Assembly (NCBI RefSeq): GCF_020907245.1
Contig: NZ_JAJJWH010000007.1
Location: 90,481 to 154,480, forward strand
DNA: 64,000 nt
Source: Pontibacter harenae
GTDB taxonomy: Bacteria > Bacteroidota > Bacteroidia > Cytophagales > Hymenobacteraceae
Reading direction: 5' to 3'
How positions within the stretch are numbered: position 1 is the first letter of the stretch; the number at the start of each line of letters is the position of its first letter. Under the pieces are notes generated by a model. That model had not been told where the DNA came from, did no database searches, and worked only from the letters and a program-made list of their open reading frames with translations. Shown one piece after another: positions 17,593 through 26,139 of the stretch. The position numbers and the translations under genes are program-made.

Positions 17593-18015
17593 TTATTCGT
17601 CAATTGAGAGCAGCCAAGCTTCAGCTTCTTCAGTATCTTCAAAAATCCTTACCTCTAAGTCCTTGTCAATCCGCTGTATTAGGCTTTCGATAGTTAGGGT
17701 AACGTAAATACTTTTAGGAATGACCTGCGCCAGATAACGCAAGCCTGCGGCTTTTATTTGGGGCGTCCACGTGGTCTCTACCCAATCAAGTGCCGTATTC
17801 CAAGAGCCGACCACATTCCTGTTGCAATTGAGCAGCTTCGAGTAAGGCTGCTCCTTAATCATATCAAGCATCTTGTAGCCACCCCCTTTCACAGTCTCCT
17901 CCGACTGCACACCGAACCACTGAGCATATAAGATAGAGACATCGTTGATTCTTGTGGCTGTGAAAAAAACATCGCCATACACCTTCTTCAACCTTACCTG
18001 CTGCTGCTCCATCAT
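17593..18015 (-). CDS. STAS/SEC14-like (SpoIIAA-like) small protein
   Basis: This 140-residue soluble protein has the pattern of the Bacteroidota STAS/SEC14-like family: a strand-rich N-terminus, AQWFGVQSEETVKGGGYKML, LNCNRNVVGSWNTALDWVET, AGLRYLAQV and a C-terminal RIFEDTEEAEAWL. Members are thought to bind ligands or act like SpoIIAA-type anti-sigma antagonists, but no function is established. A paralogue, broken by a stop codon, lies directly upstream on the same strand at 18066-18476. The pair appears to be a tandem duplication. Confidence 0.65.
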   Translation of the reverse strand: MMEQQQVRLKKVYGDVFFTATRINDVSILYAQWFGVQSEETVKGGGYKMLDMIKEQPYSKLLNCNRNVVGSWNTALDWVETTWTPQIKAAGLRYLAQVIPKSIYVTLTIESLIQRIDKDLEVRIFEDTEEAEAWLLSIDE

Positions 18016-18065
18016 TATAAAAATTTAGTAAGCATTACGCTTCTGAATAAATATTGTTGATTGTT

Positions 18066-18476
18066 TTATTTAGTCAGAGAGTGCTGCCGCAGCCAAGCCT
18101 CGGCACTCATTCTATCCGTGAACACCCTAACCTCAAATGCTTTGTTGTTTGCGTGAAAGTTAGAAGCTGTTGACTCTGCAAAAGATTCGGGTGATGTAAT
18201 AAGGGCAAAGTTCCTAATACCAGCAGAGGCTGCCTGTGATGCCCATTCGTTTACAACCCAATCAAGAGAATGGTCCCAGCTTCCGAGAACCTCCCTCGTA
18301 TCGTTGAGTAGGCAGCTAAACCCTGACTCCCTTACAGCATTCATATATGCCAAAGCACCTGCTTTGATATTGTCGTGTGTTAAGTAACCTACCTAATTTG
18401 TGTGTATCCACTTGTTTTCAATGTCTATGGATATGGTGATAAACTTTTTCCCAAAAACACTTTTAAGTTCTTGCAT
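18066..18476 (-). pseudogene. Paralogous STAS/SEC14-like gene interrupted by an amber codon
   Basis: From ATG 18476 the frame reads MQELKSVFGKKFITISIDIE, NKWIHTN, then TAG at 18393-18395, then VGYLTHDNIKAGALAYMNAV and onward in the same frame to 18066. The total of 136 codons matches the 140-residue neighbour, with LLNDTREVLGSWDHSLDWV equivalent to its LLNCNRNVVGSWNTALDWV. Family members commonly have Trp at the interrupted place (TNW), so TGG to TAG is the likely change. The downstream part has no ATG near its beginning. It is either a fresh nonsense mutation, a sequencing error or a readthrough site. Confidence 0.75.
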
Positions 18477-18662
18477 TATGCACAGAAGTAAACATTATCA
18501 ATAAATACAAAACTAAGGAGTTAGTTCAAGCTAAGGTAACTTAATTTACTTTGTAGTACTATAAATGCATATAGATGGAGTTTAAATCTTCGAAGCAGGT
18601 ATTTAGATTGCTTATCTTTTCTACATTCCTCTTTCACCTTTTCTCCAGTCATAAGATTACCT

Positions 18663-19796
18663 TTGACAGGTGCCGCTATCAATAAAGAGCTTTCATTTCT
18701 TAGACCAAACAATTTTAAACAGCCCAACTACAAGCTAATACAAAAATTTGGTGAGAAACTTAAAAATCTAATTCTTACAACAGAAATAGAAAGATATTTA
18801 GAAAAACGAAATGGGCAAGTTTTTGTAATTTCTGACTTACCTATTGAGTGGTTATCTATCAATGAAGTACCATTGTGTTTCACACATGATGTTTGCAGAA
18901 TGCCGGAAGCAAACTATGGTAGTTTGTATAGTGCATATAGTAACAATCGGCTTGATGGATATGATATACCTAATGATATACTTAGCAAGACATTAGTCAT
19001 ATTAGGTGCATCAGAAAAAGAAGGAAAGGACGAGGGATTTAAAAAAGCGTTTCCACTGATTGAAGATTTGTCAAGTAAAAAGAGTTTTCAGACGAGACGC
19101 TGCCTAAGTATAGATGATGTAGCACAGGCAGTAAATGAACTAAAGCCTGAGCTATTAATATTTGACTGTCATGGTGGATTCGATGAGAAAACATCAACAA
19201 GCTTTTTAGTTATAAATGGTGAAAGACTAACAGGTGATGACATAGTTAAACACAATATCACTGCACCTTTGGTATTCCTTTCAGCTTGCAACACATCGCC
19301 TAACTATGGCTATTTATATACAATTGGTGAAGATTTTCTATATGCTGGCGCGTTTTCAGTAACAACAACTTTCACTCCTATTTCAATAGGAACAGGTTTT
19401 GGCAACTACACGAGGCTTATTAATGAACTTGAACACGCAATTAAGTTTGGCACCTATAAAAACTGGTTAGAGTTCGTAGCTTATGTCACAAGAACCTCTA
19501 TTTTATATGAGGCTTATGTTGCTATTTTGCTAAAGAAAAATTTAGACGACCTAAAACAGCATCAAAATGATTCTATTTTAGCAGAGATTGACCGCAGAGT
19601 TATAATGTTCAAAGATGTTTCATATAGAAGACAAATTTTTCAGGAGTTCAAACAAGGCATAAGAATACCTGGTACAAAAAAACCAATAAAGTTAGAGGAT
19701 TTGAACGGAGATTTTTTGAGCTATAGCCATCTCGGCAGAGCAGATTTGATATTATTCAAAAGTTGGATAGAGAATCAAAAGTCTAATGGTGATTAG
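18663..19796 (+). CDS. CHAT-domain (caspase-like) protease, possibly 5'-truncated
   Basis: This is a 377-residue product with a CHAT-type cysteine peptidase core. The catalytic pair is visible: His170 in LLIFDCHGGFD and Cys209 in VFLSACNTSP, the spacing and contexts of the family. Downstream are FLYAGAFSVTTTFTPISIG and a helical C-terminal region. The frame starts with TTG, has no ATG near, and begins in the middle of what looks like a helical domain (YKLIQKFGEKLKNLILTTEI). The usual N-terminal partner or sensing domain may therefore be lost. Sequence is more AT-rich than the neighbours, suggesting transfer. CHAT proteases act in programmed proteolysis and in some antiphage systems. No partner gene is recognised here. 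Confidence 0.7.
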   Translation: MTGAAINKELSFLRPNNFKQPNYKLIQKFGEKLKNLILTTEIERYLEKRNGQVFVISDLPIEWLSINEVPLCFTHDVCRMPEANYGSLYSAYSNNRLDGYDIPNDILSKTLVILGASEKEGKDEGFKKAFPLIEDLSSKKSFQTRRCLSIDDVAQAVNELKPELLIFDCHGGFDEKTSTSFLVINGERLTGDDIVKHNITAPLVFLSACNTSPNYGYLYTIGEDFLYAGAFSVTTTFTPISIGTGFGNYTRLINELEHAIKFGTYKNWLEFVAYVTRTSILYEAYVAILLKKNLDDLKQHQNDSILAEIDRRVIMFKDVSYRRQIFQEFKQGIRIPGTKKPIKLEDLNGDFLSYSHLGRADLILFKSWIENQKSNGD

Positions 19797-19844
19797 TTAT
19801 TAGTCTACCTCCTGCTTTTCCAGTATTTAACTATCAGCAAAAGC

Positions 19845-20651
19845 CTAAGGAACAGGCCTAACTACCTCTCCCTTTCGCAAACCACGCTTTTGGTACCAAA
19901 GAGAAAAGAGAGCGATTGTCAGGAGCAATTCTGACAGATCGCCCCAATAGTACATCAGTTTCGCTGCTTCCCGTATTTCGATGCTGCTGTAAGGAGAATT
20001 AAGTGGATAGAGATATGCGTACATAAACTTGCTTAAAAAGGCATGCGCAGCTATGCTAACAAACAACACCAGCACACGCAGAAGAATGCTTGGACGCTTC
20101 GGTACTGGGTCTAATCCTACCATGGACCAAACGAATAAATAACCGGCTAACAAAAAGTGTAGGTGTATAGCATAGTGTAGGTACGGATTTGTGAGGCTCC
20201 TGAGGTACAGCGGCGTCAGATACAAAAGATACATCCCACCAATATTCAAAATGAAAGCTGTTATAGGATGGCTCACTAGGTAAAACATCCTGCTCCTCAA
20301 TATAGCTGTGACATTACGTGCCAGTTTGGTAGGCAAAGCTTTTAATGCTAGCGTTATGGGTGCTCCTAAAACCAGAAACAAAGGAGCGAACATTCCGATC
20401 AGCAAGTGCTGTACCATATGCCCCCGCAGGTCTTGGTGTGCCCATTGCATAAGCTTTGGTAACATGGCTACTCCCAACAAACAGATGCCGCACATGAAAC
20501 TAACCGTGTGCCAGCCGTTCCAAGTACCTTTCTGTTTTCTAGTGTGTGTAAAGGCATACACGTAAGCCAGCGCGACACCTCCAATGACCAACAGAGGTAT
20601 CCATTCTGAGATTGAGCTGCCAGGAAGACTGTGCTGAGAATGATGTTGCAT
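19845..20651 (-). CDS. CtaG-like cytochrome c oxidase assembly membrane protein
   Basis: A polytopic membrane protein of 268 residues with about seven hydrophobic segments. It shows the caa3-type CtaG family pattern: HMVQHLLIGMFAPLFLVLGAP, HPITAFILNIGGMYLLYLTP, HYAIHLHFLLAGYLFVWSMV and a C-terminal YYWGDLSELLLTIALFSLWY. The conserved His-rich helices are thought to help copper delivery or assembly of cytochrome oxidase. The N-terminal MQHHSQHSLPG is His-rich and could bind metal. It is probably cotranscribed with the DUF2243 gene 22 bases upstream, a pairing I have seen in other Bacteroidota. Confidence 0.8.
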   Translation of the reverse strand: MQHHSQHSLPGSSISEWIPLLVIGGVALAYVYAFTHTRKQKGTWNGWHTVSFMCGICLLGVAMLPKLMQWAHQDLRGHMVQHLLIGMFAPLFLVLGAPITLALKALPTKLARNVTAILRSRMFYLVSHPITAFILNIGGMYLLYLTPLYLRSLTNPYLHYAIHLHFLLAGYLFVWSMVGLDPVPKRPSILLRVLVLFVSIAAHAFLSKFMYAYLYPLNSPYSSIEIREAAKLMYYWGDLSELLLTIALFSLWYQKRGLRKGEVVRPVP

Positions 20652-20673
20652 GGAGTAACCGTTAAAGTCTAGT

Positions 20674-21144
20674 TTAAAAGGCGACTTCCTTACTTTCCAT
20701 ATTCTTGGCCCGCCTCAACAGGTAGAAGCCGATGAGCAGTAAAATAAGTCCTCCTAAATTCCAGGCGATGTCGTAAGGCAGCAGATTATTTACATAACGG
20801 ATCTGATGCAGGCGCAACACCTTATGGTCTATAAAGCCATCAAAAAGTTGAAAGCCGCCTAACGCCAGGAAAAAACCTGCCCATGCTCTTGCCTTCACTA
20901 AAGTGCGACTTCGCTTTAAATCCAACAGCATAAAAAAACCAGCCACAATAGAAATCAGTTCTGCCGCATGCAATAACCCATCGCTCAGCAGGCCAATCTC
21001 TGTAGTAGAGCCATCGTAGAAATGATGCCACGAAAGAACCTGATGAAAAATTATCTCATCTACGCCAGCCATTACGCCAACACCAACCAGCGCAGCAGCC
21101 CACATAGATCGTTTTGGGTCTGCAGATTCTCTTTCGTAGTTCAT
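20674..21144 (-). CDS. DUF2243 membrane protein
   Basis: This 156-residue protein has four hydrophobic segments. The DUF2243 signature is present: GVDEIIFHQVLSWHHFYDG near the first helix and later GGFQLFDGFIDHKVLRLHQI. These clustered histidines suggest metal or heme interaction, but no function is established. The end of the gene lies 22 bases from the CtaG-like start on the same strand, so both probably form one transcript concerned with respiratory-oxidase biogenesis (inference). Confidence 0.8.
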   Translation of the reverse strand: MNYERESADPKRSMWAAALVGVGVMAGVDEIIFHQVLSWHHFYDGSTTEIGLLSDGLLHAAELISIVAGFFMLLDLKRSRTLVKARAWAGFFLALGGFQLFDGFIDHKVLRLHQIRYVNNLLPYDIAWNLGGLILLLIGFYLLRRAKNMESKEVAF

Positions 21145-21264
21145 GCTTTAGAATTATGAGTTAGATTTATAGCAACTTAAGTATAGCCACAGTTACGTAT
21201 TATCTAGTTTATACGCCCTTACTCAGCATTATGAGTTTTAATTTAACCTTTCTCAAACATCCAC

Positions 21265-22278
21265 TTACGGTTGCCCACTTCCACCTGCAGAACCATAAAT
21301 TTGGCCAGTGGCATAACTGGCATCGCTAGCCGCTAGCTGCACAAAAATGGAAGCGAGTTCTGCTGGTTGTCCTGGTCTACCGATAGGTGTGTCTCCTCCA
21401 AAGCTTACCAGCTTATCCTGAGGAACTCCTCCGCTTACCTCCAACGGTGTCCAGATCGGCCCTGGCGCTACACCATTTACCCGAATACCTTTTGGGCCGA
21501 GCTGCTTAGCCAGCGACTTAACAAAATTCATGGTAGCGGCCTGCGTTTGCGCATAGTCATACAAATCCGCTGACGGATTATACGCTTGCACAGATGTAGT
21601 TCCGATAATAGAAGAACCAGGCTTTAAGTGTGGCAGTGAAGCTTTAATTATCCAGAAAGGTGCATAGATGTTTGTTTTCATCGTCCAGTCAAATTCATCG
21701 GTTGTAATGTCGAGAATTGACTCATTTGTTCGCTGCCGAGCTGCATTACTAACCAGTATATCCAGACCACCAAGCCCTCGCACGGCTTCTGCCACCAGTT
21801 TTTTACAGAAAGCTTCTTCGCGTATATCTCCTGGTATTGCTACGGCCTTACGACCTGCTTTTTTTATCAAGTCAACTACCTCACGTGCATCTGGTTCCTC
21901 AACAGGCAAATAGTTTATGGCTACATCCGCACCTTCACGTGCATAAGCAATAGCAGTTGCCCGCCCAAGGCCCGAATCACCTCCAGTAATCAATGCTTTG
22001 CGTCCCATTAAACGGCCAGATCCTTTATAACTGGTTTCACCATGGTCTGGGCGCGGCTCCATTTTACTGGTAAGTCCTGGCCATGGCTGCAACTGACTTT
22101 TAAATGGAGGTCTTGGGTATTTTGTGGTTGGATCTGTTAATTCCTTTGTACCAGCATAGCCTGCTTGCTGTGCTCCTGGTGCTGCAAAAGCAGGTGATAC
22201 CACTACTGAAGCTAAACTCGCTCCTAACCCGCCAATAACTCGGCGTCTGCTAACTTTGTTTTCATCTTTCATAGACAT
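21265..22278 (-). CDS. Tat-exported short-chain dehydrogenase with altered catalytic Lys
   Basis: This 337-residue SDR is of the YghA/YhdG type. The twin-arginine signal is SRRRVIGGLGASLASVVV. A linker follows, with YPRPPFKSQLQPWPGLTSKM and MEPRPDHGETSYKGSGRL. The Rossmann fold has ALITGGDSGLGRATAIAYAR (the TGGxSGLG cofactor loop), then SNAARQ and TTSVQAYNPS. The usual YxxxK pair is YDYAQTQAA here: the Tyr is in place but the catalytic Lys position holds Gln (codon CAG). Normal members read YAxTKAA. The remainder (GIRVNGVAPGPIWTPL) is intact. Physiological substrate is unknown; glycerol- or aldehyde-type reductases occur in the family. Confidence 0.85.
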   Translation of the reverse strand: MSMKDENKVSRRRVIGGLGASLASVVVSPAFAAPGAQQAGYAGTKELTDPTTKYPRPPFKSQLQPWPGLTSKMEPRPDHGETSYKGSGRLMGRKALITGGDSGLGRATAIAYAREGADVAINYLPVEEPDAREVVDLIKKAGRKAVAIPGDIREEAFCKKLVAEAVRGLGGLDILVSNAARQRTNESILDITTDEFDWTMKTNIYAPFWIIKASLPHLKPGSSIIGTTSVQAYNPSADLYDYAQTQAATMNFVKSLAKQLGPKGIRVNGVAPGPIWTPLEVSGGVPQDKLVSFGGDTPIGRPGQPAELASIFVQLAASDASYATGQIYGSAGGSGQP

Positions 22279-22862
22279 TCGATGTGCGTTGTATAAGTTA
22301 ATAGGGTATTTAAAGCGTCTGTAACTTTCTAGGTGTTATTCTTAGATTTTGCTTCTGCTGTACGACGTACAAAAACATATAAATCAGTAGTCTTACTAAG
22401 CTTTTAACTATAGCATAAATTGCAGGAGCCATCTCATTTAAGCTTGAAGAAGTATAGCACAGATGTTTCGATGATTGCGCGTACACCTTTAAATAAAGAT
22501 GAACCGCCCTCGATAGCTAATGCTGGTAGGCTTCTCAGCAGTACTAAATGATATCGGATAAGGTTAAGTTTGCGATTTTATTTCTAGCTTAGGTTTGACA
22601 TCTTTTAGTTTAAGATTTACAGGAGTTTGGGTTTAGCCCTAGCTTTACGCTTGCACATAAAATTAAAGCCAAACAAATATTTATACCCGATGTAAAACTC
22701 AGAGTTTCTTTTTCTTTAATAATTAACTCTGAGTTCATTGGTCAGAGCAACATAGGCTATGCCTTTGAGCCCTATCATAAGTGCACTTTACGCTCAGGTG
22801 CCAATATACTGCACAGGAGATTTATCTTTGATACTTTAGCTTTTGGGAAGTACCTTTGCTAT
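22279..22862. other. Intergenic region between the SDR and the Cys-rich protein
   Basis: 584 bases between divergent genes, expected to hold both promoters. I see no open frame or hairpin of note and no clear TAnnTTTG box. Confidence 0.3.
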
Positions 22863-23168
22863 GTGAAGGTTTTAACTGTCATATTAGCAATTTTAGTCGT
22901 TGCACTCTCGGTTTCGCCCTGCTGCCTGACCGAAAACTGCTCTGATGATGAGGTTAAAACCGAGGGAACAGACAATCATGCTAAAGATGTTGATGTTTGC
23001 TCTCCTTTTTATAGTTGCTCTGCTTGTATAGGTTTCACCGTCTCTAGCCACTCTTTCGAGCCAGTGACAGTAGCCCTGCTTCTTGACAACTATAATTTGG
23101 CAGATTATCAGCAGCGCTTCTTTTCGCAGTTTCACCATGCCATCTGGCAGCCACCTAAAGTAGGCTAG
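22863..23168 (+). CDS. Small Cys-rich secreted protein upstream of a TonB receptor
   Basis: This 101-residue protein starts with GTG at 22863 (the overlapping ATG at 22860 hits a stop at once). The hydrophobic N-terminus (VLTVILAILVVALSV) looks like a signal peptide, followed by SPCCLTENCSDD. A second cysteine cluster, DVCSPFYSCSACIGF, is followed by a more ordinary tail. The pattern recalls the DUF6660-type small Cys-rich proteins found by heavy-metal uptake or efflux genes, but I am not certain of the family. The gene stands 82 bases upstream of a TonB-dependent receptor on the same strand. Metal binding is inferred from the Cys and His content. Confidence 0.6.
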   Translation: MKVLTVILAILVVALSVSPCCLTENCSDDEVKTEGTDNHAKDVDVCSPFYSCSACIGFTVSSHSFEPVTVALLLDNYNLADYQQRFFSQFHHAIWQPPKVG

Positions 23169-23202
23169 TGCCCTAGCCTTGACGTTGTCACATTAAATTA
23201 AA

Positions 23203-23221
23203 TACGATGTGTTTCATCGTA
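23203..23221 (+). promoter_or_regulatory. Short perfect inverted repeat before the TonB receptor gene
   Basis: TACGATG and CATCGTA are separated by TGTTT in the 82-base gap. The repeat could be an operator or a small attenuating hairpin; there is no T-run for termination. Confidence 0.3.
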
Positions 23222-23250
23222 CTTAACAGCTTTTTCAATCGCTTATCTAA

Positions 23251-25437
23251 ATGAAAAAATATTCTTTTATACTGCTCCTGTTCCTGAGCAGCACGATAGC
23301 CTATAGCCAAAATATTCTGACAGCTGTCATCAAAGATAGCGAAACAAAAGCACCTTTGATTGGTGCAACAGCCTCTCTTGCAGGAACCACTATAGGAGCA
23401 AGCGCCAATGCCAGTGGTGAGCTTCAGTTAACAGGCATACCCAATGGTACACAGGTAATCAGGTACAGCTACCTCGGGTATGAAGACAGGTTAGATACAC
23501 TCACTTTTCCACTTGCTCAAACTACTCCCCTAGTGGTTTTACTACAGGCAGGTGGCGAAGAATTGGAAGAGGTAGTCATCTCCACAACACGCAGCAGCCG
23601 AACCATTGAAAACATTCCGACACGTGTGGAAGCCATTACACTAGAAGAACTGGGTGAGAAAGGCAACATGAAGCCAGGCGACATCAGAATGCTACTAAGC
23701 GAAAGCACAGGCATCCAAACGCAGCAGACTTCTGCTACCAGTGCCAATGCAAACATTCGTATTCAAGGTTTAGACGGCCGCTACACGCAAATCCTGCAGG
23801 ATGGCTTTCCGCTTTACTCAGGCTTCTCGAGCGGGCTCAGCATCATGCAAATTCCGCCGCTTAACCTATACCAGGTGGAGGTAATTAAAGGCAGCTCGTC
23901 CACGCTTTATGGTGGCGGAGCCATAGCAGGGCTTGTGAACCTGATCACCAAAAAACCTACAGACGAAGGCGAACTGAGCTTTATGGCAAACCTTACCAGC
24001 GCCAATGGCCTTGACTTGAGCAGTTTCTATGGCAAAAAATTCGGCAAGTTTGGGATAACGGTTTTTGCGGCCAGAAATGCTAACCAAGCCTACGACCCTG
24101 CCGATATAGGTTTCTCGGCTATACCTGAGTTTGAGCGCTATACCTTGAATCCACGCTTATACTATTGCCCCAGCGAGCGCACGCAACTGTATTTTGGAGT
24201 AAACGCAACACAGGAAGAGCGATTAGGCGGCGACATGCGCTACATAGACGAGCATGAGAGCGGTTATTATTTCGAACAAAATAACACAGACCGCTTCTCT
24301 ACGCAGTTTAACCTAGAGCACAGGTTCTCTGACAATGCTATACTCTCTGTAAAAAACAGCCTGAGCTTTTTTAACAGGGATATTGCTGTTCCCGACTATG
24401 ATTTTCAGGGTAAGCAAGCGTCCAGTTTTAGTGAAGTGGCCTACAGCCTAAACAGCAGTAGATCTGATTGGGTAGTTGGGGCGAATCTTTGGACAGATAA
24501 ATTTTCGGAGCAAAATGCTACTACTGTGGGAGCAAGAGACTATAACAATACCATTGTTGGTGCTTTTGCTCAAAACACCTTCACTCCTATCGATTGGTTT
24601 GTCCTAGAAACAGGTCTTCGCACAGACTATGTAACTCCTGCGCCTGCAAATAAATCTAAAGGTTTATTTGTACTGCCCCGTGTTTCGGCCCTTTTTAAAA
24701 TAACAGACCGTCTGTCTTCACGCCTAGGTGGCGGCATGGGCTACAAAACACCTACCATCTTTACCCAGGAAGCCGAAAATGTTACGTTCCGCAATATCCT
24801 GCCTCTTAACACCAGCCAGACGGCAGCAGAAACATCCATCGGTGGTAATGCCGACATTAACTTTAGCACACTTATAGGCAACAATGTTACCTTCAGCATC
24901 AACCACATGTTCTTTTATACTTACCTGAACAACCCGCTGATCCTGACGCTGCGCCCCGATAACCTTTATGAGTTTAAGAACGCCAACGGATATGTAGATA
25001 CCAAAGGTGTGGAAACAAACATGAAGTTCGGATATGAATGGATAAAGCTATTTTTAGGCTATACTTACACCGATGCCAGGCAACATTACAATGGTAGCGT
25101 GAGGAATATGCCGCTTACGTCAAAGCACAGAGTAAACAACGTCCTGATGCTGGAGAAGGAGGACAATTTCAGGATAGGCCTGGAGGCATACTACTTTAGC
25201 CCACAACGGCTGAATGACGGCAGCAAAGGGCGCGCCTATTGGATTAACGGTATTATGATGGAGAAGATGTTCGAAAAGTTTTCGCTGTTTTTAAACTTCG
25301 AGAACATTTTCGACACCCGTCAAAGCAGGTTCGGCAGCATCTATACAGGTAGCAGAACCAATCCTGTTTTCAATGAGATTTATGCCCCTGTAGATGGCCG
25401 TGTAATAAATGGAGGAATAAAACTAAACCTATTGTGA
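23251..25437 (+). CDS. TonB-dependent outer-membrane receptor
   Basis: This 728-residue outer-membrane active transporter has the parts in order: a signal peptide (MKKYSFILLLFLSSTIAYSQ), a CarboxypepD-regulatory-like beta domain (residues about 21-105), and a plug domain (about 115-235) with RIQGLDGRYTQILQDGFPL and VEVIKGSSSTLYGGGAIAGLVNLI. A 22-strand barrel follows, ending in the terminal strand GRVINGGIKLNLL. It is of the single-receptor type without a SusD partner, which fits metal-complex, siderophore or vitamin uptake rather than glycan import. The Cys-rich small protein upstream suggests a metal substrate, by inference only. No Fur-like site is evident. Confidence 0.92.
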   Translation: MKKYSFILLLFLSSTIAYSQNILTAVIKDSETKAPLIGATASLAGTTIGASANASGELQLTGIPNGTQVIRYSYLGYEDRLDTLTFPLAQTTPLVVLLQAGGEELEEVVISTTRSSRTIENIPTRVEAITLEELGEKGNMKPGDIRMLLSESTGIQTQQTSATSANANIRIQGLDGRYTQILQDGFPLYSGFSSGLSIMQIPPLNLYQVEVIKGSSSTLYGGGAIAGLVNLITKKPTDEGELSFMANLTSANGLDLSSFYGKKFGKFGITVFAARNANQAYDPADIGFSAIPEFERYTLNPRLYYCPSERTQLYFGVNATQEERLGGDMRYIDEHESGYYFEQNNTDRFSTQFNLEHRFSDNAILSVKNSLSFFNRDIAVPDYDFQGKQASSFSEVAYSLNSSRSDWVVGANLWTDKFSEQNATTVGARDYNNTIVGAFAQNTFTPIDWFVLETGLRTDYVTPAPANKSKGLFVLPRVSALFKITDRLSSRLGGGMGYKTPTIFTQEAENVTFRNILPLNTSQTAAETSIGGNADINFSTLIGNNVTFSINHMFFYTYLNNPLILTLRPDNLYEFKNANGYVDTKGVETNMKFGYEWIKLFLGYTYTDARQHYNGSVRNMPLTSKHRVNNVLMLEKEDNFRIGLEAYYFSPQRLNDGSKGRAYWINGIMMEKMFEKFSLFLNFENIFDTRQSRFGSIYTGSRTNPVFNEIYAPVDGRVINGGIKLNLL

Positions 25438-25574
25438 AAGTATAGTTATCCAGTTAGATTGATGATCTGAATAAGGTTATGGAAACTTCTTATCTAAAAA
25501 TTTAGAAATCAAGAAGCATCCCCAGGTTCATAGGCTATTACCATACAAGATCATATAATTGTAGACGAGAAATG

Positions 25575-25620
25575 ATAATCAAGAAAGGCTGTTCTAAAAA
25601 GAACAGCCTTTCTTGATTAT
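25575..25620. terminator. Perfect terminator after the TonB receptor
   Basis: Perfect 21-bp arms (25575-25595 and 25600-25620) with loop AAAA. The core AAGAAAGGCTG is the same as in the sucC terminator at 10387-10452. Confidence 0.8.
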
Positions 25621-25846
25621 GTACCACATACTCACCTCCCCCAGCTCTCCTTCTTACCCCGAATTTATACCTAAGTATAAATAGCATGTTCAGATATTTA
25701 AAGTGTACCACTAACAGGTAATTTATACTTACTTCAAAAACTCAGTGATTTACCATCTTTTTTGGCTGTTTTGTTTAATAAGGAAAAACAGAAAGCCGCA
25801 TTTCCGTATCAAAAGCAATGTTAAATTAACCCTTGAATTAAACAAA

Positions 25847-26128
25847 ATGGAAAGCAAGAGTGCTAAACAGGCTGTAAGCGATGTGTTAAATGTGGAGTTG
25901 GAAGAAAGACAGTCTCAGGAGCTATACTACAGTATCTGTAGCTACCTAATGGCAAAAGATGATTTCTGCTACGTAGACATCATCAAATTCAAATATGCTC
26001 TCCTTTACGATGACTTCAATCAGGAACTTGTAGATTACTTTGTAATGGAATATATGCTGGAAAAGATGCGCAAGAAGCATTCTTTTATCCTCTCTACGCT
26101 AACCTACCTTGTCACCTGTAAATCTTAG
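25847..26128 (+). CDS. Small hypothetical cytoplasmic protein
   Basis: The frame opens at 25745, but the ATG at 25847 (MESKSAKQAVSDVLNVELEE) gives a cleaner 93-residue product; the preceding residues look untranslated. The protein is helical and acidic, with several aromatic residues (QELYYSICSYLMAKDDFCYV). I recognise no family. It stands alone between long non-coding stretches, 150 bases or more from either neighbour. Confidence 0.5.
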   Translation: MESKSAKQAVSDVLNVELEERQSQELYYSICSYLMAKDDFCYVDIIKFKYALLYDDFNQELVDYFVMEYMLEKMRKKHSFILSTLTYLVTCKS

Positions 26129-26139
26129 GGGCAAGGTAG
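26104..26139 (+). terminator. Possible weak terminator overlapping the end of the small gene
   Basis: CTACCTTG (26104-26111) pairs with CAAGGTAG (26132-26139), followed by TTTT. The stop codon lies in the 20-nt loop. Short stem, so tentative. Confidence 0.35.

Noticed and set aside
15302..19845. A complete integrative element with att repeats
   Set aside because: I found no integrase gene and no second copy of the tRNA-Arg 3' end near the right border.
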